64,000 nucleotides of DNA. Source: Pararhizobium antarcticum. Lineage in GTDB: Bacteria > Pseudomonadota > Alphaproteobacteria > Rhizobiales > Rhizobiaceae. The DNA lies in the NCBI RefSeq assembly GCF_001885585.1, contig NZ_LSRP01000151.1, positions 62,001 to 126,000 on the forward strand. The letters run 5' to 3'. The notes below the pieces were generated by a model. It did not search any database. It was not told where the DNA came from and saw only the letters and a list, made by a program, of their open reading frames with translations. Position numbers and translations under genes: made by a program. This document shows, in pieces, positions 37,616 through 45,606 of the stretch. The first letter of the stretch is position 1. Every line of letters begins with the position of its first letter.

Positions 37616-40600
37616 TTACCTGATCTCGAACGTCACCATCTGGACACCGCTCGCACCATTGTCGTTCTCCGCCTGCTTGGCGAGGTTGATCGCCAGTCCG
37701 CGCGTCGCCGGCTGGTTCGATGTCCTGACCAGGTCTCGGGCCTTTTCAGCCGAAAGCCTGGCATCCCCAAGCCCACCGGCGCGGCAATAGGCGATCATGG
37801 TTTCGGCCGGCGCCGGTGTATCGAAGGTCAGATTGCCGCTTCCGGGCTGCGGGATCAGGCGCCTCTCGCCCGCCTGCAACGTCGTGCTTCCGATCATTGC
37901 GGCCGGAATGATCTCGACATTGCCGGTCTCCTCCACATACAGCACCTGCAACTCGCAAGCCTTGTTGGAGCTCAGCTCGAAGGTCAGATGATCGCCCACC
38001 CTGGCCGTGGTCGAGCTGACATAGAGTGCCAGTTCCAGCTTCTGGTAGTCCTTTGCCTGTTCCTGGCGATAGGCCGGTGCGGCGTCGGCAAGATTTGCCG
38101 GCTTCACATAGGCTTCCTCGTTCTTGGCGGGCGCGACATAACCGGCCTTGAAGTCGATCTTGCCGGCGTCGCTGCCTCCCTGGATCTCGACCTGGTCGAC
38201 GTCAGCCGCCGCGTAGACATTGCTCACGTCAAGCGGTTCCAGCTGCATCAGCGGGTAGACCAGCAGCGGATATTGCTGCTCGAGTTCGGCGCGCGGGATC
38301 GTGCCGCCCGCTTCAAGCGTCGTTACCCAGTCGATGCCGAGCCGAAGGGCATCGAGATCCGTGACACGACGGATTGCCTCGGAAAACGCGTCCGGGGTCA
38401 TGTCGAACTCCGACGCCAGCGCCTCGAAATCGAGTTCATCCTCGTATTTATCGGCGAAGTAGGTGAAAAGCTCCGCATTGCCGGGTGCAAGAATGCTCTG
38501 CTGCCCGCCATCCGGCGTCGGCTCCGTGACGCCGAGCTTTTCCAGCGCCGCAACAAAGCGTTCGCGGTCCTTGTTGTAGGCTTCGTCCAGTTGCTCCTGC
38601 GGCACATACATGGACAGCAAGACATCCTGCTGGTCCTTGCTGAACAGCGTCGATGTCTGGATGTGCTCGCGCAACTGATCACGCTTCGACAGAATGCCGT
38701 TTGCATGGCAGTCGAAGCACGACCGGGCATTGATGATCTCGATGCCCTTGCCGATCGGCCGTTCACGGAACGAGACGATCGCGGTTGGCCCGACATCGAT
38801 CTGCTTGCCTTCTGCAGTCGACAGGTAGTAGCCCTGCAGGCCATTCGGCAGCGAGAAGATCATCTCACCACCATCATGCTCGAAGGAGGTCAGGTGGGTG
38901 TCCAGCGGCTCCAGTTCCTTCGGTCCATGCGGGAAACGCTTCAAGACCTGCTTGCCGACATCGCCGCCGAAGTCATAGGACTTCCAGTAATAGCCGCCAA
39001 ACGGCATATCATGGCGTTCCAGCATGCGGTTGTGGTCCGACACGCCCGAGGAACCATCGGCAAAGCCGGCGCGGATCACCTTGCGACGACGGATGTTTTC
39101 ATCCACGTCGATCTTGAAACGATGTTCAAGGTCGCGAATCTGCGTCGGCAGCTTCATCAGGTAGTTGTAGATGTTCGGTCTGGCGCCGAAGCTCATGAAC
39201 CAGTCGATCCGCATGATCGGCAGGACCGTTTCGGTTTCCTTGCTGAGCGCCCGCAGCGACGCGTCGCTGCCCGGATCGACGCCGTAAAAATACTGGCTGA
39301 TCAGGAAGTTGTAGTCCTGCTCCGACCATTCGAGATCGCGCAGGTCAACCCGCACCAGAAGCCCGTTGGTGTCTTCGACTTCCTCCGGCAGCACCAGTTC
39401 GGGGCCGTAGGAGAGCGAGTTTAGGAGCTTCTTGAAACCGCCGGCGAGAACGTCCATGCGCTTCATGAAGGTCTTGTCGTCTTCGCAGCCCATCATGCCG
39501 TTATACTGGTTGCGATAGGAGAAGTAGCGCATATACGGCCGGTCGAGTTCGTTGACATTCGAGATATCCTTGAGGGCCGCTTCGATGAAGTCGCCATAGG
39601 ACAGCATCGGACGCACCCGCTCCGGCTTGCTCGCCGCCGTTTCCGGAAGATCCGTTTCGGTCAGCGCATTGATCCAGTCCTCGAGGCTCTTGACCTCTTC
39701 GGCTGTCGGACGTTTGCCAAGCGGCATGCGGCCGCTGGTGACGGATGTGAAAAGGCGGGACTTCGACGCATCGCCCGGCGTCACAAAGGTCGCATCGGCT
39801 GCAATCGAAGCGAGGTCGCCGGCCGGATAGCTGCCCTGCGAGCCCTCACCCGGGCCATGGCAATTGCGGCAATATTTGCCGATAAACGCATCCGCCGCTC
39901 CGGCCAGGGCTGCGTTGTCGCCGGACAGCGCACTTGCGGGTGTGCTTTCCTTGCAGACAGCCGTCGTCGATTGCGCCACCGGTTCCGGTGCCTTCACCTC
40001 CCGGTCGGCCAGATAGGCATACATGGCGGTGCGGTCATCCTCGGAGAGCGCCGCGAGCCCCTTTGCGATCTCGCGCATGACGGGATCGTTGAGCGGGGCG
40101 CCCGACAGTTTCTTGCCCTCTTCCATCAGGCCGACGGTGAAGATATCGGGCGATGCCAGAGACCCCATCTTGGCCTTGGTGATGTCAGGGGCCACCGCCC
40201 CCGTCAGGCCCTTTTCCCCCTCGTAGGCCCGCTCCTTGTCGAGACCGTATGTGGTGGTGCGCGGCGTGTGGCAATCGCCGCAGCCGCCGACATTTTCCAC
40301 CAGGTAGCGGCCGCGCTCCATCTGCGTTTCCTCGCGGGGCTGATAGGCCGTGACGTTGAAGTGACTGCGCTTCCACAGCGTGATCGTCGTTTGCCGGCTG
40401 AACGGAAAGGCGATCTCGTGTTCCTTCGACACGGCATCCGCCTGCGGCAGCGTTTCGATATAGGCCTTGATATCCAGCACATCCTCCGGCTTCATGCCGC
40501 CATAGGACGTGTAGGGCATGACGGGATAGAGGTTGTCGCCCTCGCCATCGAGGCCAACCATGACGGCATTCAGGAAGCGGGCATTGCCCCAGCCGCCGAT

Positions 40601-40918
40601 GCCGTTGGAATGGGCTGAAATGTTCGGGGCGAAGAACTTGCCGATCGCCGTGTCCATCGCCATGCCGCCTGAGAGCAGCGCGGTATCCGCGCCAGAGCCG
40701 TGGCAGGCGCCGCAACCGGCGGCACCGAACAGATACTTGCCGTTTTCGGCATTGGCCTTGTAGGTTGCATAGGCGTCGTCGGCGAAGGCGTCGCGCGCCG
40801 AGGCGGTCGTCGGACACTGAACCATCGCCGCAGTGACGAACGCCAGGATCCACGCCGGCCGCATCAGGCGGACCCGTGCGCTGGAAAGTCCTTCAGGCAG
40901 TTTCCCGAACATGCGCAT
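37616..40918 (-). CDS. Large secreted tetraheme cytochrome c with DUF4384-like C-terminus
   Basis: An 1100-aa periplasmic multidomain protein. The signal peptide ends ASA at about 41. Four heme c motifs are visible: CGACH (69-73), CGDCH (213-217), CRNCH (350-354) and CFDCH (734-738). The first two domains resemble the cytochrome subunits of membrane alcohol dehydrogenases and the third a planctomycete-type cytochrome with GRMPLGKRPT as axial Met region. Residues 430-960 match nothing I recognise. The last 120 residues carry a DUF4384-like module (VGDHLTFELSS). ATG 40918 has AAGGAG 8 nt upstream; a 26-codon Ser-rich extension is rejected. It is preceded after 46 bp by the reductase gene. Confidence 0.87.
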   Translation of the reverse strand: MRMFGKLPEGLSSARVRLMRPAWILAFVTAAMVQCPTTASARDAFADDAYATYKANAENGKYLFGAAGCGACHGSGADTALLSGGMAMDTAIGKFFAPNISAHSNGIGGWGNARFLNAVMVGLDGEGDNLYPVMPYTSYGGMKPEDVLDIKAYIETLPQADAVSKEHEIAFPFSRQTTITLWKRSHFNVTAYQPREETQMERGRYLVENVGGCGDCHTPRTTTYGLDKERAYEGEKGLTGAVAPDITKAKMGSLASPDIFTVGLMEEGKKLSGAPLNDPVMREIAKGLAALSEDDRTAMYAYLADREVKAPEPVAQSTTAVCKESTPASALSGDNAALAGAADAFIGKYCRNCHGPGEGSQGSYPAGDLASIAADATFVTPGDASKSRLFTSVTSGRMPLGKRPTAEEVKSLEDWINALTETDLPETAASKPERVRPMLSYGDFIEAALKDISNVNELDRPYMRYFSYRNQYNGMMGCEDDKTFMKRMDVLAGGFKKLLNSLSYGPELVLPEEVEDTNGLLVRVDLRDLEWSEQDYNFLISQYFYGVDPGSDASLRALSKETETVLPIMRIDWFMSFGARPNIYNYLMKLPTQIRDLEHRFKIDVDENIRRRKVIRAGFADGSSGVSDHNRMLERHDMPFGGYYWKSYDFGGDVGKQVLKRFPHGPKELEPLDTHLTSFEHDGGEMIFSLPNGLQGYYLSTAEGKQIDVGPTAIVSFRERPIGKGIEIINARSCFDCHANGILSKRDQLREHIQTSTLFSKDQQDVLLSMYVPQEQLDEAYNKDRERFVAALEKLGVTEPTPDGGQQSILAPGNAELFTYFADKYEDELDFEALASEFDMTPDAFSEAIRRVTDLDALRLGIDWVTTLEAGGTIPRAELEQQYPLLVYPLMQLEPLDVSNVYAAADVDQVEIQGGSDAGKIDFKAGYVAPAKNEEAYVKPANLADAAPAYRQEQAKDYQKLELALYVSSTTARVGDHLTFELSSNKACELQVLYVEETGNVEIIPAAMIGSTTLQAGERRLIPQPGSGNLTFDTPAPAETMIAYCRAGGLGDARLSAEKARDLVRTSNQPATRGLAINLAKQAENDNGASGVQMVTFEIR

Positions 40919-40964
40919 GGCTTGTTCTCCTTGCTTTCTGAAATGATCGAAACGTCTATGCGTC

Positions 40965-42224
40965 TTATCGGAACTGGAACTGCTCGAACTCGACACGTCT
41001 GGGTGCCTTGCCGAGTGCTTTCAGCCCTTTTTCAATGGCTGCTCTCAAGGGCGGCGGGCCGCAGAACCAGAGGTCTGCTTCGCCAGGGTCCACCGTGCTG
41101 GCCGCCACGATCTTCCCGGCGTCGAGGCGACCGTCCTTGGCGGAATCATGCAGGCTGAAACTGAAATTCTGCAGCTTTTCGGCCTGCGTCTCGAAGGTTT
41201 CGAGGCCGATCGCCTCGCTGCGGTCACGCACGCAATAGACAAGATGGATATCCTGTCCCTCGTCACCCCTAAGGCGGCTGGCCATGGCCAGAAACGGCGT
41301 AATGCCGATGCCGCCGGCGAGCCAGATCTGCTTCTTGCCGCCACGCCTGTGGTTGAAGTGTCCGTAGCCACCCTCGAGCGTCACCGCATCGCCGACAGCA
41401 ATGCCCTCGCGCAGGGCTTTCGTATAGTCGCCCAGCGCCTTGATCGCGAAGCGCACGACGCCATCATCGTCGATCCCCGCAATCGTGAACGGGTGCGGCT
41501 CGCGCAGGCCGGGCTTGTTGACGCGGAAAAACCCGAACTGGCCGGGTTTCGCCTTCAGCGCCCGGCCGGTCGGGCGCGCCGAAATGATCGTCGCCCCCTC
41601 GTGGCGGTTGACGTCGAACACTTCGTAGCTGCGCGTGCGCATCCAGGGCAGAAGCTGCGTGTAGATATAGCTGGCGATGCCGATGGCCGCGAAGACATTG
41701 AGATAATTGGCCAGCAGCGCCGTGCCGTCATAGGGCCGCTTGATGAACATCTGGTGGAAGGCGACCATGACGAACAACAGCCCGATAAGCCGATGCGTGA
41801 TCCGCCAGAGGTGATAGGGGATCTCGATCCGGGTGCGCGGAACGATCTTGACGAGGCTCAGCACCAGAAGGATGACAAAACCATAAAAGGCATATTCCCC
41901 GGCAAAGGCTGCAAGCTGGTTGAGGCCACTGGTCAGGGCCAGGCCCTTGAAATCCGGCGTGATGAAGTAGTGCGCCAGGATCAGCACGAGAACGGCGATG
42001 CCGATTTTGCGATGCAGCTGGTAAATCCGGTCGAGCCCGCCGAACAGCCGTTCGATAAGGGGGGGACGCGTGGCCAGAAACTGGGCAATGCCCATGCCGA
42101 CGAAGGCCATGGATGATGCAACGAGCGAAAACGTCGTGCCGGCATTGGTATGACTGACGGCAGGCACGGCAAGCAGGCCTGCAAAACCAATCAATGACCA
42201 GACGATGTATGCACCCGCAGTCAA
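40965..42224 (-). CDS. Ferric-reductase-like transmembrane NAD(P)H oxidoreductase
   Basis: A NOX/FRE-type protein of 419 aa. Six or so membrane helices carry four His suited to two b-hemes (in YQLHRKIG, LAHYFI, ITHRLIG and AFHQMF). A cytosolic FAD domain follows (EPHPFTIAG), then an NAD(P) domain (GGIGITPFLAMA and FCGPPPL). It could pass electrons from NAD(P)H to the periplasm, where the cluster cytochrome is the obvious acceptor (inference). No ATG fits; TTG at 42224 has GGGGG about 7 nt upstream, while another TTG at 42284 lacks a ribosome site. Confidence 0.85.
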   Translation of the reverse strand: MTAGAYIVWSLIGFAGLLAVPAVSHTNAGTTFSLVASSMAFVGMGIAQFLATRPPLIERLFGGLDRIYQLHRKIGIAVLVLILAHYFITPDFKGLALTSGLNQLAAFAGEYAFYGFVILLVLSLVKIVPRTRIEIPYHLWRITHRLIGLLFVMVAFHQMFIKRPYDGTALLANYLNVFAAIGIASYIYTQLLPWMRTRSYEVFDVNRHEGATIISARPTGRALKAKPGQFGFFRVNKPGLREPHPFTIAGIDDDGVVRFAIKALGDYTKALREGIAVGDAVTLEGGYGHFNHRRGGKKQIWLAGGIGITPFLAMASRLRGDEGQDIHLVYCVRDRSEAIGLETFETQAEKLQNFSFSLHDSAKDGRLDAGKIVAASTVDPGEADLWFCGPPPLRAAIEKGLKALGKAPRRVEFEQFQFR

Positions 42225-42442
42225 TTTGCGCCCCCCACAAATATCACCGGCAGTCGACAGTTCCCTTGGGTTCAAGACTGGCAAGGCCCATGGGGTTCGT
42301 CAACTGCTATTGTAGCTCTTACGGATTGAGGATCGGCTTTATTCGGCTGTCCGAAACTTTATGGTTGCGGCGTGCCTGATGAAACACGAATCCGGATGTC
42401 TGCCTCGGCGATGATACCCGAAGCTTGGCAAGGAGGCGACGA

Positions 42443-42709
42443 TCATTTCCGCTCCATCGCCTCAAGTGCCTGCCGGGCCTCCTCGACCAGAGGATTGCCC
42501 GGATGGCGGCGAATGAAACGCTCGAGCGCCGCGCGTGTGTTCTTGTCCTTGGCCCGCGCCAGTTCGGAGCGCAGGGCAGCATCGGCATCTGGCGGCGGCA
42601 GCATGTTTCCTCCGGTTTCGCGCGGGCTTTTTTCAGCAGCCACGACCTCCCCCGTCACCAACCCCGGTGCCGAAACCAGCAGGATAGCAAGCCATTGCAC
42701 CGCGCGCAT
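42443..42709 (-). CDS. Small secreted protein with a repeat-like C-terminus
   Basis: An 88-aa protein of unknown function. It has a signal peptide ending VVAA (about residue 24), a disordered middle, and a C-terminal helix pair ALERFIRRHPGNPLVEEAR. The latter is like the xYxxxHPxSpxxxxAR units found beside caspase domains and in TPR-type envelope proteins. ATG 42709 has GGGAG upstream. It lies 218 bp before the reductase gene in the same direction and may be the first gene of the cluster. Confidence 0.65.
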   Translation of the reverse strand: MRAVQWLAILLVSAPGLVTGEVVAAEKSPRETGGNMLPPPDADAALRSELARAKDKNTRAALERFIRRHPGNPLVEEARQALEAMERK

Positions 42710-42833
42710 CAATCAACTCCCGAAACAGCAAGGCATCGTCTGGAAACCGAAGCTTTAACCCTCTTTCTTAAACTGGTTTTCTCGAATCGCCATCAAACTT
42801 ATAGTTTCTCCTCCTGCGCATGGAAAACGAGAT

Positions 42834-44801
42834 ATGACTGGAACCAACAAGACGATCAAGTTTGTGGCGGACACCGGAAACCAGCTCATTGACGGGCTCA
42901 TCTCGACCTATGCCTGGGGCGGGACCGCGATCACCTACGCTTTTCCTACGAGTGCAAGCAGCTACAGCTACGCGGGTGAAAAGAACGATGGTTTCGCCAG
43001 CATCTCGTCGGCGCAGATAAAGGCCGCCCGGTTTGCGCTGGACAAGAGCACCGGCACTGCCGCCAATGACGGCTTTTCCGTGGAAGGTTTTACCAATCTC
43101 AGCATTTCGGAGGGCAGCGCTTCGACGGCAACCCTGCGCTTCGCCCAGTCGAACGAGCCAGCCACAGCCCATGCCTATTATCCTTTCGCCGATGCGAGTG
43201 GCGGCGACATCTGGTTCGGCACCGACTACAACTATCGCTCGCCGGTTGCCGGAAACTATGAGTGGCATACGCTGATCCATGAGCTTGGCCATGCGCTTGG
43301 CCTCAAACACGGTCATGAAACGGAATTCCCTGGCGCTCTTCCCAGCAACAAGGACTCCCTCGAATATTCCGTTATGACCTACAGGACTTTCATCGGCGAT
43401 GATGCCCAGGGTTACAAATACGAGGCGTTCGGCGCGCCACAGACGTTCATGATGGCAGACATTGCAGCCCTGCAGCACATGTATGGTGCCGATTTTTCGA
43501 CGAACAACGGCAACACCGTCTACAAATGGACACCCGGGAGCGGAAACACCATCGTCGACGGCACCATTGCCGTCGCGCCCGGCGCCAACCGGATTTTTGC
43601 GACGATCTGGGATGGTGGCGGCGTCGATACGTTCGATCTGACAAGCTATAGGACAGGCCTCAAGGTCGATCTGCGAGCCGGTCAGCATTCGTTGTTCAGC
43701 GAAGACCAGCTTGCCTATCTCGATGGCGGACCGAATGACGGTTATGCCCGTGGCAACATCTTCAATACCCTGCTTTACAATGGCAATACGCGGTCGCTGA
43801 TCGAAAATGTAAAAGGTGGCTCCGGCAATGATTCCCTGCGCGGCAACCAGTTGGCCAATTCCCTGTCCGGCAATGACGGCAACGATACGCTGAATGGCGA
43901 CAAGGGCAATGACAAGCTCTATGGCGGCGCAGGCAATGATACCCTCATCGGCGGCTCGGGGGCCGACACGCTCTCCGGCGGTACCGGCACGGATACGGCA
44001 TCCTATGCAACGGCAACGAAGGGGGTTGTCGCCAATCTCGCGGCGCCGCAGCAAAACACCAATGACGCAGCGGGCGACACCTATTCGTCGATCGAAAACC
44101 TGACCGGTTCGGACTTCAGCGACCGTCTCTACGGCAACAGCGGCAACAATGTCATCTCCGCCGGCAAGGGAAACGACCTGCTTGTTGGCGGTGCGGGCGC
44201 GGATAGGTTTTCGGGCGGCACCGGCACCGATACGGTCGCCTATACAAACGCGACGAAGGGGGTTGTCGTCAATTTCAACACGCCGGCGGCCAATACCAAT
44301 GATGCCAGGGGCGACAGCTTTTCATCGATCGAAAATCTCACCGGCTCAAGCTATGCCGATAAGCTTTATGGCAATAGCGGCGCCAATGCGATCACCGGCG
44401 GCGGCGGCGCGGATCTGCTCAGCGGCGGCGGTGGCAGGGACTGGCTCTACGGCGGTGCCGACGCCGACGATCTCTACGGTGGCAGCGGTGCCGACGTCTT
44501 TGTCTACAAGGCCGTGACCGACACCGGCAAGACAGTCGCGGCGGCCGATACGATCTTCGACTTCAGCATTTTGGACGGCGACAGGATCGACCTGTCGGCG
44601 ATCGACGCCAATATCAAGGTGTCCGGCAATCAGGCCTTCAGCTTCGTCGGAACATTCACCGGCGCCTCGGCCGAGGTTCGCTTCGTGAAGGCCACGTCCG
44701 ACACCTATGTCTACGGCGACGTCGACGGTGACAAGAAGACCGACTTCATCATCAATCTCGATGATGCCGTGACGATGCAGCAAAGCTATTTCATCCTTTG
44801 A
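42834..44801 (+). CDS. Serralysin-type RTX metalloprotease
   Basis: Extracellular zinc protease of the M10 family, 655 aa, with no N-terminal signal peptide, as expected for type I secretion. The zinc site HELGHALGLKH is at 149-159, and the Met-turn SVMTYR with the Tyr ligand is at about 179-184. Ca-binding RTX nonapeptides (GGxGNDxLx) run from about 330 to 505. The C-terminus ends SYFIL, a hydrophobic secretion-signal-like tail. No HlyB/HlyD genes are in the window. Two 79-aa units inside the repeat region are near copies. It is divergent from the small secreted protein gene. Confidence 0.9.
   Translation: MTGTNKTIKFVADTGNQLIDGLISTYAWGGTAITYAFPTSASSYSYAGEKNDGFASISSAQIKAARFALDKSTGTAANDGFSVEGFTNLSISEGSASTATLRFAQSNEPATAHAYYPFADASGGDIWFGTDYNYRSPVAGNYEWHTLIHELGHALGLKHGHETEFPGALPSNKDSLEYSVMTYRTFIGDDAQGYKYEAFGAPQTFMMADIAALQHMYGADFSTNNGNTVYKWTPGSGNTIVDGTIAVAPGANRIFATIWDGGGVDTFDLTSYRTGLKVDLRAGQHSLFSEDQLAYLDGGPNDGYARGNIFNTLLYNGNTRSLIENVKGGSGNDSLRGNQLANSLSGNDGNDTLNGDKGNDKLYGGAGNDTLIGGSGADTLSGGTGTDTASYATATKGVVANLAAPQQNTNDAAGDTYSSIENLTGSDFSDRLYGNSGNNVISAGKGNDLLVGGAGADRFSGGTGTDTVAYTNATKGVVVNFNTPAANTNDARGDSFSSIENLTGSSYADKLYGNSGANAITGGGGADLLSGGGGRDWLYGGADADDLYGGSGADVFVYKAVTDTGKTVAAADTIFDFSILDGDRIDLSAIDANIKVSGNQAFSFVGTFTGASAEVRFVKATSDTYVYGDVDGDKKTDFIINLDDAVTMQQSYFIL
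43977..44450 (+). repeat. Tandem 237-bp duplication in the RTX protease gene
   Basis: Unit 1 (43977-44213) and unit 2 (44214-44450) encode near-identical blocks GTGTDT(A/V)(S/A)Y, TKGVV, NTNDA, SSIENLTGS, D(R/K)LYGNSG. Unit length is 79 codons, in frame. The second unit diverges over its last third, where it becomes GGGGADLLSGGGG. Confidence 0.8.
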
Positions 44802-44804
44802 TCC

Positions 44805-45228
44805 TCGGCGCTCAACGATCTGCTGGTCTTCCTCGATTTCTCCTGGACACAGGGCCGGCATGCGGCAAGCATTGTTGCGGTTGGCAACCTCGTCGCGCTG
44901 ATCATTCTCTCGGTCGCAGCAGCCGTCGCGGCTCAGGGCCGGGACGCTTGCGAAGCGGACACTGCGGGCCCGAACATCGATGAGATCGGTGACAAGGAAA
45001 CGCTTGCCGCAAATCGGCCTCTTCGCTTCATGGTTCGTGTTCAACGGGTGGCAAGCCAGCACGATCGGCGCGAACAACGCCAGTTTGTCCTTCCAACTGA
45101 CGATGAACAGCAGCGTCATGCTGACGGCGGGGCTGCTCGGCCTGGTGATCGGTGTCGTCGGCGGCGCGCTACCGGCCTTCTCCGCCACCCGTCTGCCTCT
45201 GACGGTCGCTTTGCGGGCGCGGGGGTGA
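44805..45228 (+). pseudogene. Remnant of an FtsX/MacB-type ABC transporter permease
   Basis: In one frame right after the protease stop a helix-like stretch VGNLVALIILSVAAAVAAQ is readable. One frame over, 44980-45228 encodes FVFNGWQASTIGANNASL followed by LGLVIGVVGGALPAFSATRLPLTVALRA, which matches the last helix and tail of FtsX-like permeases. The connecting helix, the start and the partner ATPase are missing. It looks like a frameshifted, deleted 3' end rather than a working gene. Confidence 0.55.
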
Positions 45229-45504
45229 TGCGTCGGCGTTTCGCACAGATCTCTTCGAAGGGAACGACGGCCCCTTGCCATCCGTGGCGGCAGGCATTGC
45301 CCACCTTGTTTGACCATTCGGGACGCCAAAACGGCGGGCGCAGCGGGCGGCAAATCCGCGTCCCCATCAGTCGAGCCTGGCCAGACAACAAATAACGTCC
45401 GTGTATTTCTTCGTCGCTGCAATCGTGTTATCGCCAGTCGCCGCGAACTGAAGCGCCGGTCAACGCTTTCAGTTCGGTCTCGTCGTGATGGTCTCGGCGG
45501 GAAT
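45229..45504. other. Non-coding, probably degenerate stretch
   Basis: No recognisable protein in any frame between the permease remnant and the GntR promoter. Open frames exist on both strands but encode Arg/Pro-rich sequence typical of GC-rich noise. Confidence 0.5.
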
Positions 45505-45606
45505 TTGTCACAACTGCGAGGCCGGTGGATTATCCCTACGCTCGGCAATGTGGTATATCAGCAGTCTTGCCATCCCAGTTGGAGCCTATCCTTGCCTGAT
45601 ATACCA
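45505..45606 (+). promoter_or_regulatory. gntR promoter with paired operator sites
   Basis: TTGTCA (45505-45510), 17 bp, GATTAT (45528-45533) make a good sigma-70 promoter. Downstream, TGGTATATCAG (45551-45561) and its exact inverse CTGATATACCA (45596-45606) are separated by 34 bp; each is itself close to the TGGTATACCA type of palindrome bound by GntR/FCD repressors. The second copy covers the codons just after the start, suggesting autorepression. Confidence 0.75.

Noticed and set aside
42820-42837. Five-codon upstream frame overlapping the RTX protease start (ATGA)
   Set aside because: It has no ribosome-binding site and is too short to claim as a leader peptide.
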